Source of the DNA: JBGAPI01 sp044221335
GTDB taxonomy: Bacteria > Pseudomonadota > Gammaproteobacteria > Xanthomonadales > Ahniellaceae
Assembly: GCA_044221335.1 (NCBI GenBank)
Contig: JBGAPI010000024.1
Location: 12,920 to 76,919, forward strand
Length of the DNA: 64,000 nt
Direction of reading: 5' to 3'
Below are positions 45,659 to 54,530 of this stretch, piece after piece. The position numbers and the translations under genes are program-made. A model generated the notes under the pieces. It made no database searches, was not told where the DNA came from, and saw only the letters and a program-made list of their open reading frames with translations. Within the stretch, counting starts at the first letter, position 1; every line of letters starts with the position of its first letter.

Positions 45659-46207
45659 TCAGTACTTCAGCGGGTCCATGATCGCGTCGAGGTTGAGCGA
45701 ATCACAGAACTCCAGGAAGTCGTCGCGCAGGGCGGCGATGTGGGTCTTTGCGGGGATGCCGATGGTCAACTGGGCGGAGAACATCTCGGCGCCGGTCTGC
45801 ATCGCCTTGTAGCGCGACGAGGACAGCTGCTCGACGCTGATGCCGCGGCTGTCGAAGAATTCGGCAAGCTGGTAGAGCACGCCGGGACGGTCGGCCGCGA
45901 CCACCTCGACCACGTAGGGCAGGTAATTGCCCTGCGGGCTTCGGGTTGCCGTCCGGTGCACCTGGATCTTGATGCCGTCGTCGCGCTCCAGCCGCGCCGC
46001 ACTGGCCTCGAGCTTGGCGATCGAGTCCCAGGAGCCGACCGCCAGCACCGCGACCACGACGTCCTGTCCGAGCGTCGACAGCCGCGCCTCCAGCACATTG
46101 CAGCCGCAATCGCTGATCCGTTTGGTCAGCGGCAACAGGGCGTTGTTCGGCTGCGTGGTGGTCGTGGTGACCAGGACGTGGTTTTCGTTCGAAGTCGGTC
46201 GCGCCAC
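45659..46207 (-). CDS. gcvR: ACT-domain glycine cleavage regulator-like protein
   Basis: A 182-residue protein with two ACT domains (about 10-85 and 95-175). It opens like GcvR proteins with HVLVTTTTTQPNNALLPLTKRISDCGCNV. The second domain has VVEVVAADRPGVLYQLAEFFDSRGISVEQL. In E. coli, GcvR binds glycine and blocks GcvA at the gcv operon. A gcv operon is not in this window, so the assignment rests on the domain pattern. It is divergent to dapA, as gcvR is in E. coli and relatives. Confidence 0.88.
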   Translation of the reverse strand: MARPTSNENHVLVTTTTTQPNNALLPLTKRISDCGCNVLEARLSTLGQDVVVAVLAVGSWDSIAKLEASAARLERDDGIKIQVHRTATRSPQGNYLPYVVEVVAADRPGVLYQLAEFFDSRGISVEQLSSSRYKAMQTGAEMFSAQLTIGIPAKTHIAALRDDFLEFCDSLNLDAIMDPLKY

Positions 46208-46383
46208 GGGGCGTGTGTTTCCTTCTCGGGCCTGGGCCTTTGGGCGGCAGAATAACGGAGCCCTGTCGATTTCCCAACCCTCTTGCGATCGGCTGCGCCG
46301 CCCGCCCCTGTCAGAGAAATTTCATGAGTCGGCGCGCGGACTTGGCGCTAGTCTGAAAAGTCCGTCCCTCCCGTCTGCCCATC

Positions 46384-47298
46384 GTGAACCCGCCCAATCT
46401 CTCCGGCAGCATCGTCGCCATCGTCACCCCCTTCCTCGCCGACGGCAGCCTCGACCTGCCGGGCTTCTTGCGTCTCGTCGACCGCCAGCTCGCCGGCGGC
46501 ACGAACGGCATCGTGGTCGCCGGCTCGACCGGCGAATCCGCCGCGCTCGACGAAGGCGAATTCGAGGTGCTGCTGACCGCCGCGGTCGCGCGCGTCGCCG
46601 GCCGGATTCCGGTGATCGCCGGCTGCGGCGCGGCCGCGACCCACAAGGCGATGAAGCAGATGCGGCGCGCCCGCAGCATCGGCGCCGACGCTGCCCTGGT
46701 GGTCACGCCCTACTACGCCCGTCCGACGCAGGAGGGTCTCTACCGGCACTACGTCGAACTCGCCGAACACGGCGGCCTGCCGGTCGTCGCCTACAACGTC
46801 CCCGGCCGGACCGGCTGCGACCTGCTGCCGACCACCGTCGCCCGTCTTAACAATCACCCCGCTATCGTCGCGATCAAGGAAGCCCGATCCGAACCCGAAC
46901 GCATGGCTGAACTGCTGAAACTGCAGCACGAGCGCTTCGCCGTGCTCTCCGGCGACGACCCGACCGCGCTCTCCGCCATGACGGCCGGGGCGCGCGGCGT
47001 GATCTCGGTCGCGGCGAATGTCGCGCCGGCGGCGTTTGCGCGCCTCTGTGCAATGGCACTGGGCGGCCAGCGGGAACAGGCCGCGGCGCAGGATGCCGCG
47101 CTGCGACCGCTCTACGATGCCTGCGGGATCGAGTCCAACCCGATCCCGGCGAAGTGGATGCTGGAGCGCTTCGGACTGATCGGGCCGACCCTCCGGCTGC
47201 CTCTGACCCGGCTCGCCGAACAGTTTCATGCAAGGGTGGGGGCGGTTGCCGATACAATCGACGGTCTGGAAGCGGCCGCCGCGTCGTCGGCGGCCTAG
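46384..47298 (+). CDS. dapA: 4-hydroxy-tetrahydrodipicolinate synthase
   Basis: DapA condenses pyruvate with aspartate semialdehyde, the first committed step to lysine and diaminopimelate. The 304-residue barrel has the substrate loop GTNGIVVAGSTGESA, the Tyr in VTPYYARPTQEGLY and the Schiff-base Lys in IVAIKEARS (about 162). The start is a GTG. Downstream, after 21 bp, lies a BamC-like lipoprotein gene, the usual dapA-bamC pairing of gammaproteobacteria. The C-terminal Ala-rich tail (LEAAAASSAA) is slightly longer than usual. Confidence 0.96.
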   Translation: MNPPNLSGSIVAIVTPFLADGSLDLPGFLRLVDRQLAGGTNGIVVAGSTGESAALDEGEFEVLLTAAVARVAGRIPVIAGCGAAATHKAMKQMRRARSIGADAALVVTPYYARPTQEGLYRHYVELAEHGGLPVVAYNVPGRTGCDLLPTTVARLNNHPAIVAIKEARSEPERMAELLKLQHERFAVLSGDDPTALSAMTAGARGVISVAANVAPAAFARLCAMALGGQREQAAAQDAALRPLYDACGIESNPIPAKWMLERFGLIGPTLRLPLTRLAEQFHARVGAVADTIDGLEAAAASSAA

Positions 47299-47319
47299 TT
47301 CGAAATCCTGGAGATTCCG

Positions 47320-47889
47320 ATGTTCAAGAATGCTGGCTGGCTGATGCTGGCCCTGGTGACTGCGGTCGGCAGCAGCGGCTGCGCCCGTTTCCGCGTGCAC
47401 AACCTCTACGACGGCGCCAAGCCCGGCCACACGCTGGAAGTGCCGCCCGACCTGACCTCGCCGTCCACCCTCGGCGCCCTGACCATCCCCGATGCCAACG
47501 GCAGCGCCCGCGCCGCGGAAGCCGGCGTGCCCGGCCTGCCGTCGTCCGCGCTGGTCACCGAGGTCGTCATCGCTGACGACCCGGCGAGCGGCTTCCGTCG
47601 CGTCGGCCTGGCGCTGGAGCGCTCCGGCGTCGCCAAGGTCCTGTCGAAGGACGAGTCGGCGAACAGCTACAAGGTCCACATCGGCTTCACCGTGGTCGAG
47701 GAGAAGCCGGGCTTCTTCAGGCGGATGTTCTCCCGCGGCGGCGGCAAGACCACCTCGGTCGACCGCGTCGTCCGCCTGGTTCCGGCCAGCAGCGGCAGTC
47801 GGGTGCAGATCGAGGACGACAGCGGCAAGGTCGTCGACGACGAATCCGCGCATCGCCTGCTGGCGGCGTTGAAGGAACGTTTGGGCTGA
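47320..47889 (+). CDS. BamC-like outer-membrane lipoprotein
   Basis: A 189-residue protein with signal peptide and lipobox GSSGC (Cys about 21). After it comes PGHTLEVPPDLTSP, the conserved segment that in BamC contacts BamD. A single helix-grip-like domain follows (about 80-185, FRRVGLALERSGVAKVLSKD). It is much shorter than E. coli BamC (344 residues), which has two such domains. Short forms after dapA are common in this order. The likely role is as an accessory subunit of the Bam outer-membrane protein assembly machine. Confidence 0.8.
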   Translation: MFKNAGWLMLALVTAVGSSGCARFRVHNLYDGAKPGHTLEVPPDLTSPSTLGALTIPDANGSARAAEAGVPGLPSSALVTEVVIADDPASGFRRVGLALERSGVAKVLSKDESANSYKVHIGFTVVEEKPGFFRRMFSRGGGKTTSVDRVVRLVPASSGSRVQIEDDSGKVVDDESAHRLLAALKERLG

Positions 47890-47969
47890 TGCGCTCCTCG
47901 GATTTCGCGCTGCGCGCGAAATCCGCAATAGGTCTGCGAAGTTTCCTGGATGGCGTGACGCGATCTGGG

Positions 47970-48096
47970 GATGAACTCTTGCGGAAGGGGCGCGAGCCCG
48001 GACCGTGATCAGATTCGAAAATGCATCGGGGCTCGCGCCGCTGCAGGGCGCGGCCTGAAGCGTCTCGCGATGGCGGCCAGGGGCCGCCCTACGCCG
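47970..48096. repeat. Family C and B palindromes between convergent genes
   Basis: GGGGCGCGAGCCC and GGGGCTCGCGCCGC (family C) are followed by CGATGGCGGCCAGGGGCCGCCCTAC (family B). The family B edge is the stop codon of the PP2C gene. Confidence 0.75.
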
Positions 48097-49372
48097 ACTT
48101 CTGGTGCAGCACCACGATGGTCTGATCGTCGATACCGATCTCGCCGCCCTGGTGCGCGATCACCTTGAGCCTGAGCTTCGACATCATCGCCGTGGCGTCG
48201 AGCGGTCCGGTGCGAACCGCGCGCTCCAGACGTTCCAGGCCGTACTGTTCGCCAGCGGCGTTCTTCGCCTCGACGATGCCGTCGGTGTAGACGACGAGCA
48301 TGTCGCCCGGGCCGAAGTCGATGCGGCGGTTGCTCCAGCCGTGATCGCGGACGATGCCGAGCGGGATGTCGCCGTCCTTGCCCTCGCCGAGCTTGATGAT
48401 CTCGTCACCCCGGCGCAGCAGCGCCGACGGGTGCCCGGCACAGCAGTAGTCCAGCTTGCCTTCTTCGGCTCGATACAGCGCGCCGAACACGGTCATGAAG
48501 CAGCGCCGCTGGCGCCGCGAGAAGAAGTAGCGGTTCGCATAGGTGACCGCGCCTGCCGGGCCGCCGGGCGGCTCGTCACCCTTGTAGGTGCGCAGGATGG
48601 CGTCGAACTGCACGGCCTCCATCGCGGCGGCCGGCCCATGGCCGGAGACATCGCCGACCATCACGCCCCACCAGTCGCCGTAGTGGTTCTGGTAGCTCGG
48701 CCCGGCGAGCCAGGTCAGCGGCATCAGGTCGTAGTAGTCGCCGGCGGCGCCGGAGGCCGGTTGCCAGTGGAAGGCATAGTCGAGACCACGAATGGTCGGA
48801 CTCATCGGCTGCAGCAGCGTCTGCACTTCGGCGAGGTCCGACAGCTCGCCGGCCTCGCGCAGGGCGTTCTTCGCCAGGTGGCGCGAGGCGACGCGCTCGT
48901 CGAGCACCGCGCTCACCAGCGCGACCTCGGTCCACAGCCGCGGCAGGTCGAGCAGGCCGAACTGGGTCGGATTGGCGTGGCCGACCAGCAGGAAGCGCTG
49001 GCCCTCGCGCCCGCCGTGCAGGGGCAGGGCCAGCACCACGCCGGGCAGACCCAGCAGCTGCGCCAGCTCGCCGCGCTGCTCGCGGGCGTCGAGCGCGATC
49101 GGCGCGCCGGCAGTGAGCAGCGCCGCGACGATGCCGTCGCCGCTGGCCGGGATCAGCCGCGCACCGCAGTTCTCCACCCGGCCGCCGGCCAGCATCGAGG
49201 AACTGAGCGCGACCCCGGACAGCGGATCGGCACGCGTCTCGGCCAGTGCCGTGGCGACGTCCGGGAAGGATCGCGCAATGCTCTTCTGCAGCAGCGCCGC
49301 CGCCTCGACCGAGGAGCCGACGAAGTTCGCGAACGGGGCCAGCGGCTGGCGGAGGATCGACAGGTCGCTCAT
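48089..49372 (-). CDS. PP2C/SpoIIE-type serine phosphatase (RsbU-like)
   Basis: A 427-residue protein. The C-terminal half (about 210-425) is a SpoIIE-like phosphatase domain with metal-binding Asp residues in GAAGDYYDL, VMVGDVSGHGPAAAM and VYTDGIVEA. The N-terminal half (about 20-190) resembles a GAF-type sensor. Such proteins dephosphorylate anti-sigma-factor antagonists in partner-switching systems. No anti-sigma factor, antagonist or HAMP protein is adjacent, so the partner is unknown. Long in-frame extension upstream of MSDLSILRQPLAP was rejected because it lacks conservation-like sequence. Confidence 0.88.
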   Translation of the reverse strand: MSDLSILRQPLAPFANFVGSSVEAAALLQKSIARSFPDVATALAETRADPLSGVALSSSMLAGGRVENCGARLIPASGDGIVAALLTAGAPIALDAREQRGELAQLLGLPGVVLALPLHGGREGQRFLLVGHANPTQFGLLDLPRLWTEVALVSAVLDERVASRHLAKNALREAGELSDLAEVQTLLQPMSPTIRGLDYAFHWQPASGAAGDYYDLMPLTWLAGPSYQNHYGDWWGVMVGDVSGHGPAAAMEAVQFDAILRTYKGDEPPGGPAGAVTYANRYFFSRRQRRCFMTVFGALYRAEEGKLDYCCAGHPSALLRRGDEIIKLGEGKDGDIPLGIVRDHGWSNRRIDFGPGDMLVVYTDGIVEAKNAAGEQYGLERLERAVRTGPLDATAMMSKLRLKVIAHQGGEIGIDDQTIVVLHQKSA

Positions 49373-49672
49373 GGGTTCGGGGCGATCAAGGTGTTGCGCA
49401 GAGAATAGCAATGGTGAGGGGTTCGCCCCGAACCCCTCTGCGCGGGGGCGGCGAAAGCCGCGACCGAGACTCGACGATTCCCCAGACATCGACGTCGGAT
49501 CGAATGCCGTCAGGACCCGGGAACCGCAGTGCTCCCTGTCGTGCGCTTCTGCTCGTCGTCGACGGAAATCCCCCTCCGCGCGCACTCGATCACGAGCCCC
49601 TGGGGCAGGTCGTTCCAGTGCACCGAGGTGATCGCCAGCGCTCGGCACCGGGCTCGCCGAGCCGACACGGCA

Positions 49673-49882
49673 TTTGTGGGATGGGGCTTCAGCCCCGATG
49701 GCGAACCCCATCAACAGAGTGGCTCGGTCGAGCCGCGAGCGCCGCCTTGTTGACTTGGGTCGCCATCGGGGCTGAAGCCCCGTCCCACAACAGCTTCCGG
49801 GTCGATGCGGCGAACTCTGCGCCCTGAGCCCTCCACCTCGGAGGTGATCGGCCTTGGGGTCGGCGGCGCGAGCGCCGCCCTA
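49673..49882. repeat. 31-bp inverted arms and family B edge at the fadH stop
   Basis: Left arm 49673-49703 and right arm 49761-49791 are reverse complements with two mismatches, centred on GGGGCTTCAGCCCC. A further hairpin (GGCGGCGCGAGCGCCGCC) at 49861-49879 leads into the fadH stop. The remaining 49373-49672 stretch of this 507-bp gap holds no gene I can support. Confidence 0.75.
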
Positions 49883-51913
49883 CAGCCCGATCGCCAGCAG
49901 CGTCCCTTGCTCGATCGCCCGCTTCGCATCCAATTCGGCGGCCACGTCGGCGCCGCCGATCAGGTGGGACTTGATGCCCTTGGCGGTGAGGGCGTCGGCC
50001 AGTTCGCGGTTGGGCTCCTGGCCGGCGCAGAGGATCACGTTGTCGACCTCGAGCGTGCGCGGCTTGCCGTCGATCGCGATGTGCAGCCCGGCGTCGTCGA
50101 TCTTCCGGTACTCGACGCCGCCGATCATCTCGACCCGCTTCATCTTCAGCGTGGTGCGATGCACCCAGCCGCTGGTCTTGTTGAGGCGCTCGCCGAGCTT
50201 GCCTTCCGTGCGCTGCAGCAGGAACACCTGGCGCACCGGCGGCTCCGGCGCCGGCTGCACGCCGTCGATGCCGCCGCGCACCGCGAGCGTCGGGTCGATG
50301 CCCCATTCCTTCAGCCACAGGCCGCGATCGAGGGTCGGCGAGTGTCCCTCGTGGACCAGGAACTCGGCCATGTCGAAGCCGATGCCGCCGGCGCCGACGA
50401 TCGCGACCCGCTTGCCGACCGCGCGGTCGTCGCGCAGCACGTCGAGGTAGGACAGCACCTTCGGGTGGTCCGAGCCCTCGATCTTCGGGCTGCGCGGGTG
50501 CACGCCGGTGGCGATCACCACGTCATCGAATTTCGCCGCCGCAAGGTCGTCGGCCGTGGCGCGCGTCGACAGCTTCACCTCCACGCCGGTCACCTCGAGC
50601 TGACGGGCGAAGTAGCGCAGCGTCTCCTCGAACTCCTCCTTGCCGGGGATGCGCTTCGCGAGATTGAACTGGCCGCCGATCCGGGCCGCGGCGTCGTACA
50701 ACGTCACCGCGTGGCCGCGCTCCGCCAGCGTGGTCGCGCAGGCGAGACCGGCCGGGCCGGCGCCGACCACGGCGACGCGCTTCTTCGCAGCCGTCGGCCG
50801 GACGACGATCTCGGTCTCGCGGCACGCGCGCGGATTGACCAGGCACGAGGCCTTGCGGTTCTCGAACACGTGGTCGAGGCACGCCTGGTTGCAGGCGATG
50901 CAGGTGTTGATCTCGTCGCGGCGGCCGCTCGCGGCCTTCTTCACCCAGTCGGCGTCGGCGAGCAGAGGGCGCGCCATTGAGACCATGTCCGCATCGCCGT
51001 CGGCGAGGATCTTCTCCGCCACCTCCGGCATGTTGATCCGGTTGGTGGTGCACAGCGGGATCGCCACTTCGCCCTTCATCTTCCGCGTCACGAAGGTGAA
51101 GGCACCGCGCGGCACCGAGGTGACGATGGTGGGGATCCGCGCCTCGTGCCAGCCGATGCCGGTGTTGATGATCGACGCGCCGGCGGCCTCGATCTTCTTC
51201 GCCAGCGCGACGATCTCGTCCCAGGACTGCGCATTGTCGACGAGATCCAGCATCGACAGCCGGTAGACGATGATGAAGTCGCGCCCGACCTTCTCGCGCA
51301 TCCGCCGCACGATCTCGACGGGGAAACGCATCCGCTTCTCGGCATTGCCGCCCCAGTCGTCGCTGCGGTGGTTGGTGCGGGCGCAGAGGAACTGGTTGAT
51401 CAGATAGCCCTCGGAGCCCATCACCTCCACGCCGTCGTAGCCGGCGTCGCGCGCCATCGCGGCGCAGCGCACGAAGGAATCGATCGTCGATTCGACGCCG
51501 CGCGCCGACAGCGCGCTCGGCGTGAACGGCGTGATCGGCGACTTCACCTTCGAAGGCGCCACCGACAGCGGGTGATAGCCGTAGCGGCCGGCGTGCAGGA
51601 TCTGCATCGCGATCGCGCCGCCCTCGGCATGGACCGCGGCGGTGACCTTGCGATGCCGCGCGATCTCGTAGCGCCAGGTCAGCTTCGACGCGAACGGCGC
51701 CAGCCAGCCGCGCAGCGAGGGCGCGATGCCGCCGGTCACGATCAGCCCGACGCCGCCGCGGGCCCGTGCGCCGAAGTAGGCCGCGAGCCTGTCGTAGTCG
51801 CTGGCACGGTCCTCGAGCCCGGTGTGCATCGAGCCCATCAGCACGCGGTTCGGCAGCGTGCGGAAGCCCAAGTCCAGGGGGGCGAGCAGGTGCGGGTACG
51901 GCGAGGCGCTCAT
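49880..51913 (-). CDS. fadH: 2,4-dienoyl-CoA reductase (NADPH), FadH-type
   Basis: A 677-residue flavoenzyme that reduces 2,4-dienoyl-CoA during beta-oxidation of unsaturated fatty acids. Residues about 1-370 are the Old-Yellow-Enzyme barrel (FMN), including HAGRYGYHPLSVAPS. The 4Fe-4S ligands are CIACNQACLDHVFENRKASC (about 340). A FAD-binding motif (VAVVGAGPAGLACA) and an NADPH site (VAIVGAGGIGFDMAEF) follow. All domains are intact. The start is ATG at MSASPYPHLLAPL. The TAG stop is shared with a GC-rich repeat. Confidence 0.93.
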   Translation of the reverse strand: MSASPYPHLLAPLDLGFRTLPNRVLMGSMHTGLEDRASDYDRLAAYFGARARGGVGLIVTGGIAPSLRGWLAPFASKLTWRYEIARHRKVTAAVHAEGGAIAMQILHAGRYGYHPLSVAPSKVKSPITPFTPSALSARGVESTIDSFVRCAAMARDAGYDGVEVMGSEGYLINQFLCARTNHRSDDWGGNAEKRMRFPVEIVRRMREKVGRDFIIVYRLSMLDLVDNAQSWDEIVALAKKIEAAGASIINTGIGWHEARIPTIVTSVPRGAFTFVTRKMKGEVAIPLCTTNRINMPEVAEKILADGDADMVSMARPLLADADWVKKAASGRRDEINTCIACNQACLDHVFENRKASCLVNPRACRETEIVVRPTAAKKRVAVVGAGPAGLACATTLAERGHAVTLYDAAARIGGQFNLAKRIPGKEEFEETLRYFARQLEVTGVEVKLSTRATADDLAAAKFDDVVIATGVHPRSPKIEGSDHPKVLSYLDVLRDDRAVGKRVAIVGAGGIGFDMAEFLVHEGHSPTLDRGLWLKEWGIDPTLAVRGGIDGVQPAPEPPVRQVFLLQRTEGKLGERLNKTSGWVHRTTLKMKRVEMIGGVEYRKIDDAGLHIAIDGKPRTLEVDNVILCAGQEPNRELADALTAKGIKSHLIGGADVAAELDAKRAIEQGTLLAIGL

Positions 51914-52043
51914 CGATCGGATCCGGCTCAGGCGAAGAGACCGAACATGCCGTTTCGCACTGGAGACTGCAAGCAAACGAGGAGTGCCGGGGTGGCCCCG
52001 CAATTTCTGGCCTGGGCTCGGGGATGGCCGTATTCCCTCTTTC

Positions 52044-52145
52044 CCCGTCATTGCGAGCGCAGCGAAGCAATCCAGCGCCTTTGCTTCGACCCAGGAGCAA
52101 AGAAGAGCAAAGGCGCTGGATTGCTTCGCTGCGCTCGCAATGACT
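52044..52145. repeat. Family A hairpin repeat, copy 3
   Basis: CGTCATTGCGAGCGCAGCG ... CGCTGCGCTCGCAATGAC with inner AAAGGCGCTGG/CCAGCGCCTTT arms. It is followed by a run of family D GGGCCCTGGGCCC units to 52195. This fills the 303-bp gap between the NUDIX and fadH genes; no gene is seen. Confidence 0.85.
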
Positions 52146-52216
52146 GGGCCCTGAGCCCTGGGCCCTGGGCCCTAAGCCCTAAGCCCAGAACCCAGCGCCG
52201 AAGCGACCCGTCCCCG

Positions 52217-52759
52217 TCACCCCACCGCCCTTCCCCGCTCGTCCCGATCGATGAAGTAGATCCCGGCATACATCTTCGGGTCGACCGCATAGCCTTCCGC
52301 CATCTTCCCCGCCAGCCACTCGGCGACCCGCGCCCGCGGCGCCAGGTGGACGGTGATGTTCTCGGTCTCGCTGCCGCCGCCGGGGCCGATCCGGGTGAGC
52401 CCGGTGGCCCGGACGAAGGCCATGGTCTCGGTGCTCATGCCGGCCGAGGACGGGCCGCTCATCAGGAACTCGACCTTGTCGGCGCGGTAGCCGGTCTCCT
52501 CCTCCAGTTCGCGACGCGCGGTCTCGAGGACGCCCTCGTCGGCGAAGTCGAGCTCGTCGCCGATCAGGCCGGCCGGCATCTCGATGGTCTTCTGCTGCAG
52601 CGGCACACGGAACTGCTCGACGAAGATCACGTGGTCGTCGTCGGTCAGCGCCACGATCACCACCGCCCCGCCGGGGTTGGTGCGCTCGACGAATTCCCAG
52701 TTGCCGTGCTGCTTCAGCCGGAGCCAGCGGCCATTGAAAAGCGTGGTGGTTTCCGTCAT
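52217..52759 (-). CDS. NUDIX hydrolase (ADP-ribose pyrophosphatase-like)
   Basis: A 180-residue NUDIX enzyme. The NUDIX box GX5EX7REUXEEXGU is present as GVLETARRELEEETGY (about residues 77-92). A typical N-terminal strand pair (FNGRWLRLKQHGNWEFVERT) and VVIVALTDDDHVIFVEQFR precede it. By overall form it is close to NudF/ADP-ribose or GDP-mannose pyrophosphatases, but the substrate cannot be fixed. It is divergent to the propeller gene at 52875. Confidence 0.9.
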   Translation of the reverse strand: MTETTTLFNGRWLRLKQHGNWEFVERTNPGGAVVIVALTDDDHVIFVEQFRVPLQQKTIEMPAGLIGDELDFADEGVLETARRELEEETGYRADKVEFLMSGPSSAGMSTETMAFVRATGLTRIGPGGGSETENITVHLAPRARVAEWLAGKMAEGYAVDPKMYAGIYFIDRDERGRAVG

Positions 52760-52874
52760 GGTGCGCGCCCTGAACGCCTCGCCGGTGGATGGCCGCGGAT
52801 TATCGCCCTTCCGACCGCACGGAACCATTCGCCGTGACTGCGGTCGCAGCCCGGCCTCGAATCAAGCCTCGCTC

Positions 52875-54227
52875 ATGAACAAGCCCACTCGCATCGCCCT
52901 CTTCGCCCTGGCGCTCGGCTGCCAGTCCGTCGCCTTCGCCCAGGCCCTGGTCAACCCGCCGCCGGCGCCGAAGACCGAGACCGAGCTGAAGCTGGAGAAG
53001 TACGAGAACGTGCCGCAGCTGCTCGCGATCGGCGCCGAGTACGAGAAGCGCAACGACTGGTTCCACTTCGCCCTGGTGATGAAGCGGATCGCCGAGCTGC
53101 GCCCCTATGCCGGCAACATCGGCTACGAGCTGGCCGCCGCGGCGTCGATGCAGGGCGACATGGCCGGCTGCTACAACGAGCTGCTGAAGCTGAAGGACGG
53201 CGGCTACGCTTTCGCCCCGGAAGAGGACGAGCGCTTCAAGAAGTGCCAGGGCACCAAGGCCTGGGACTACATCGTCGCCAGCTTCAAGGAGGCCCGCAAG
53301 TCCTTCGGCGGCGGCAGTGTGGCGTTCGAGCTGCCGGCCGGCGACCTGCTGCTCGAATCGCTCGGCTACGACAGCAAGCGCCGCCAGTTCGTGGTCGGCT
53401 CGATGCGCGATGGCAAGGTCTCGCTCGTCGACGGCGACAAGCTGACGACCCTGGTCACGCCGAACGACACCAACGGAGTGCTCGCGGTCAGCGACCTCGT
53501 GGCCGACGCCGCCCACGACACGCTGTGGGTCGCGAGCACCTCGGCCCCCACGCTGAAGGGTATCCGGAAGGAAGACCTCGGCCGCAGCCGGCTGTCCAAG
53601 TTCAAGCTCTCCGACGGCAGCTTCGTCGCCAAGTACGACGTACCGCAGAATGGCGGCGTGTCGATGCTGGGCTCGCTCGCCGTCGCGCCGAACGGCGATG
53701 TCTACGCCGCCGACGGTGACGGCAAGCGGATCTACCGCATCGACGGGGACAAGCTCGCGCTGCTGGTCGGCAACCCGCGCCTGTCCTCGATCCGCGGGAT
53801 GGCGGTCAGCGGCGACGGCAAGATCCTCTATCTCTCCGACTACGAACTCGGCCTGTTCGGAATCGAACTCGGCACGGGCAAGCCGTTCATGGTGCCGGGC
53901 ACCAAGACCCTCACCCAGTTCTCGATCGAGGGGCTCGGCTGGTTCAAGGATCACCTGGTCGTCGTGCAGAACGGCTTCCCGCCGAGCCGGGTGATGCGCC
54001 TCACGCTGGACCCGGAAGGCCGCAAGATCATCCGCACCCAGCCGCTCGATGCCAGCCAGAAGGCCTTCGGCATCCCGACCCGCGGCGTGATCGTCGACGG
54101 CAAGTACTACTTCATCGCGAACTCGCAGAAGGACAACTACGACCGCTACGGCGTGGTGAAGGACGAGAAGAAGCTCGAGCGTGTCCGCGTCTACGCCAGC
54201 GACCTGGCGTTCGGCTTCAAGGAGTAG
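52875..54227 (+). CDS. Secreted TPR-like/beta-propeller protein
   Basis: A 450-residue exported protein with a signal peptide (cut after AFAQA, about residue 24). Residues about 40-135 are helical and TPR-like (NDWFHFALVMKRIAELRPYAGN). Residues about 150-445 hold SMP-30/NHL-like blades (for example LGSLAVAPNGDVYAADGDGK and GMAVSGDGKILYLSDYELG). No lactonase active-site residues could be confirmed, so it may only bind ligand or protein. Its TAG stop is the first unit of a tandem repeat array. Confidence 0.8.
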   Translation: MNKPTRIALFALALGCQSVAFAQALVNPPPAPKTETELKLEKYENVPQLLAIGAEYEKRNDWFHFALVMKRIAELRPYAGNIGYELAAAASMQGDMAGCYNELLKLKDGGYAFAPEEDERFKKCQGTKAWDYIVASFKEARKSFGGGSVAFELPAGDLLLESLGYDSKRRQFVVGSMRDGKVSLVDGDKLTTLVTPNDTNGVLAVSDLVADAAHDTLWVASTSAPTLKGIRKEDLGRSRLSKFKLSDGSFVAKYDVPQNGGVSMLGSLAVAPNGDVYAADGDGKRIYRIDGDKLALLVGNPRLSSIRGMAVSGDGKILYLSDYELGLFGIELGTGKPFMVPGTKTLTQFSIEGLGWFKDHLVVVQNGFPPSRVMRLTLDPEGRKIIRTQPLDASQKAFGIPTRGVIVDGKYYFIANSQKDNYDRYGVVKDEKKLERVRVYASDLAFGFKE

Positions 54228-54530
54228 GGCGCGCACTGCGCGCCATCGCCCAGACGCGCCGTCGTGACGGGCTCGCCCCCAGGAATCGCGCCGAATTCCC
54301 CGTAGGGCGCGCACTGCGCGCCATCGCCCAAACGCGCCGTCGTGGCGCGCTCGCCTCCCAGGAATCGCGGCGAATTCCGCGTAGGGCGCGCACCGCGCGC
54401 CATCGCCCAAACGCGCCGTCGTGGCGCGCTCGCCCTCCCAGGAATCGCGGCGAATTCCGCGTAGGGCGCGCACTGCGCGCCATCGCCGCAATGACTCGCA
54501 ATGGCGGGCGATGCCCGCCCTACAATGCCG
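54225..54530. repeat. Family B tandem array spanning stop codon to stop codon
   Basis: Four units start at 54225, 54303, 54382 and 54462 (78-80 bp apart). Each has TAGGGCGCGCACYGCGCGCCATCGCC, then ACGCGCCGTCGTG, GCTCGCC and CAGGAATCGCGSCGAATTCC. A different GGCGGGCGATGCCCGCC hairpin closes the array. The first TAG ends the plus-strand propeller gene and the closing CTA ends thrC on the minus strand. Confidence 0.9.

Noticed and set aside
54225..54530. CRISPR-like array
   Set aside because: The linkers between the repeats are nearly identical to one another, the units contain palindromes beginning at a stop codon, and no cas genes are present.
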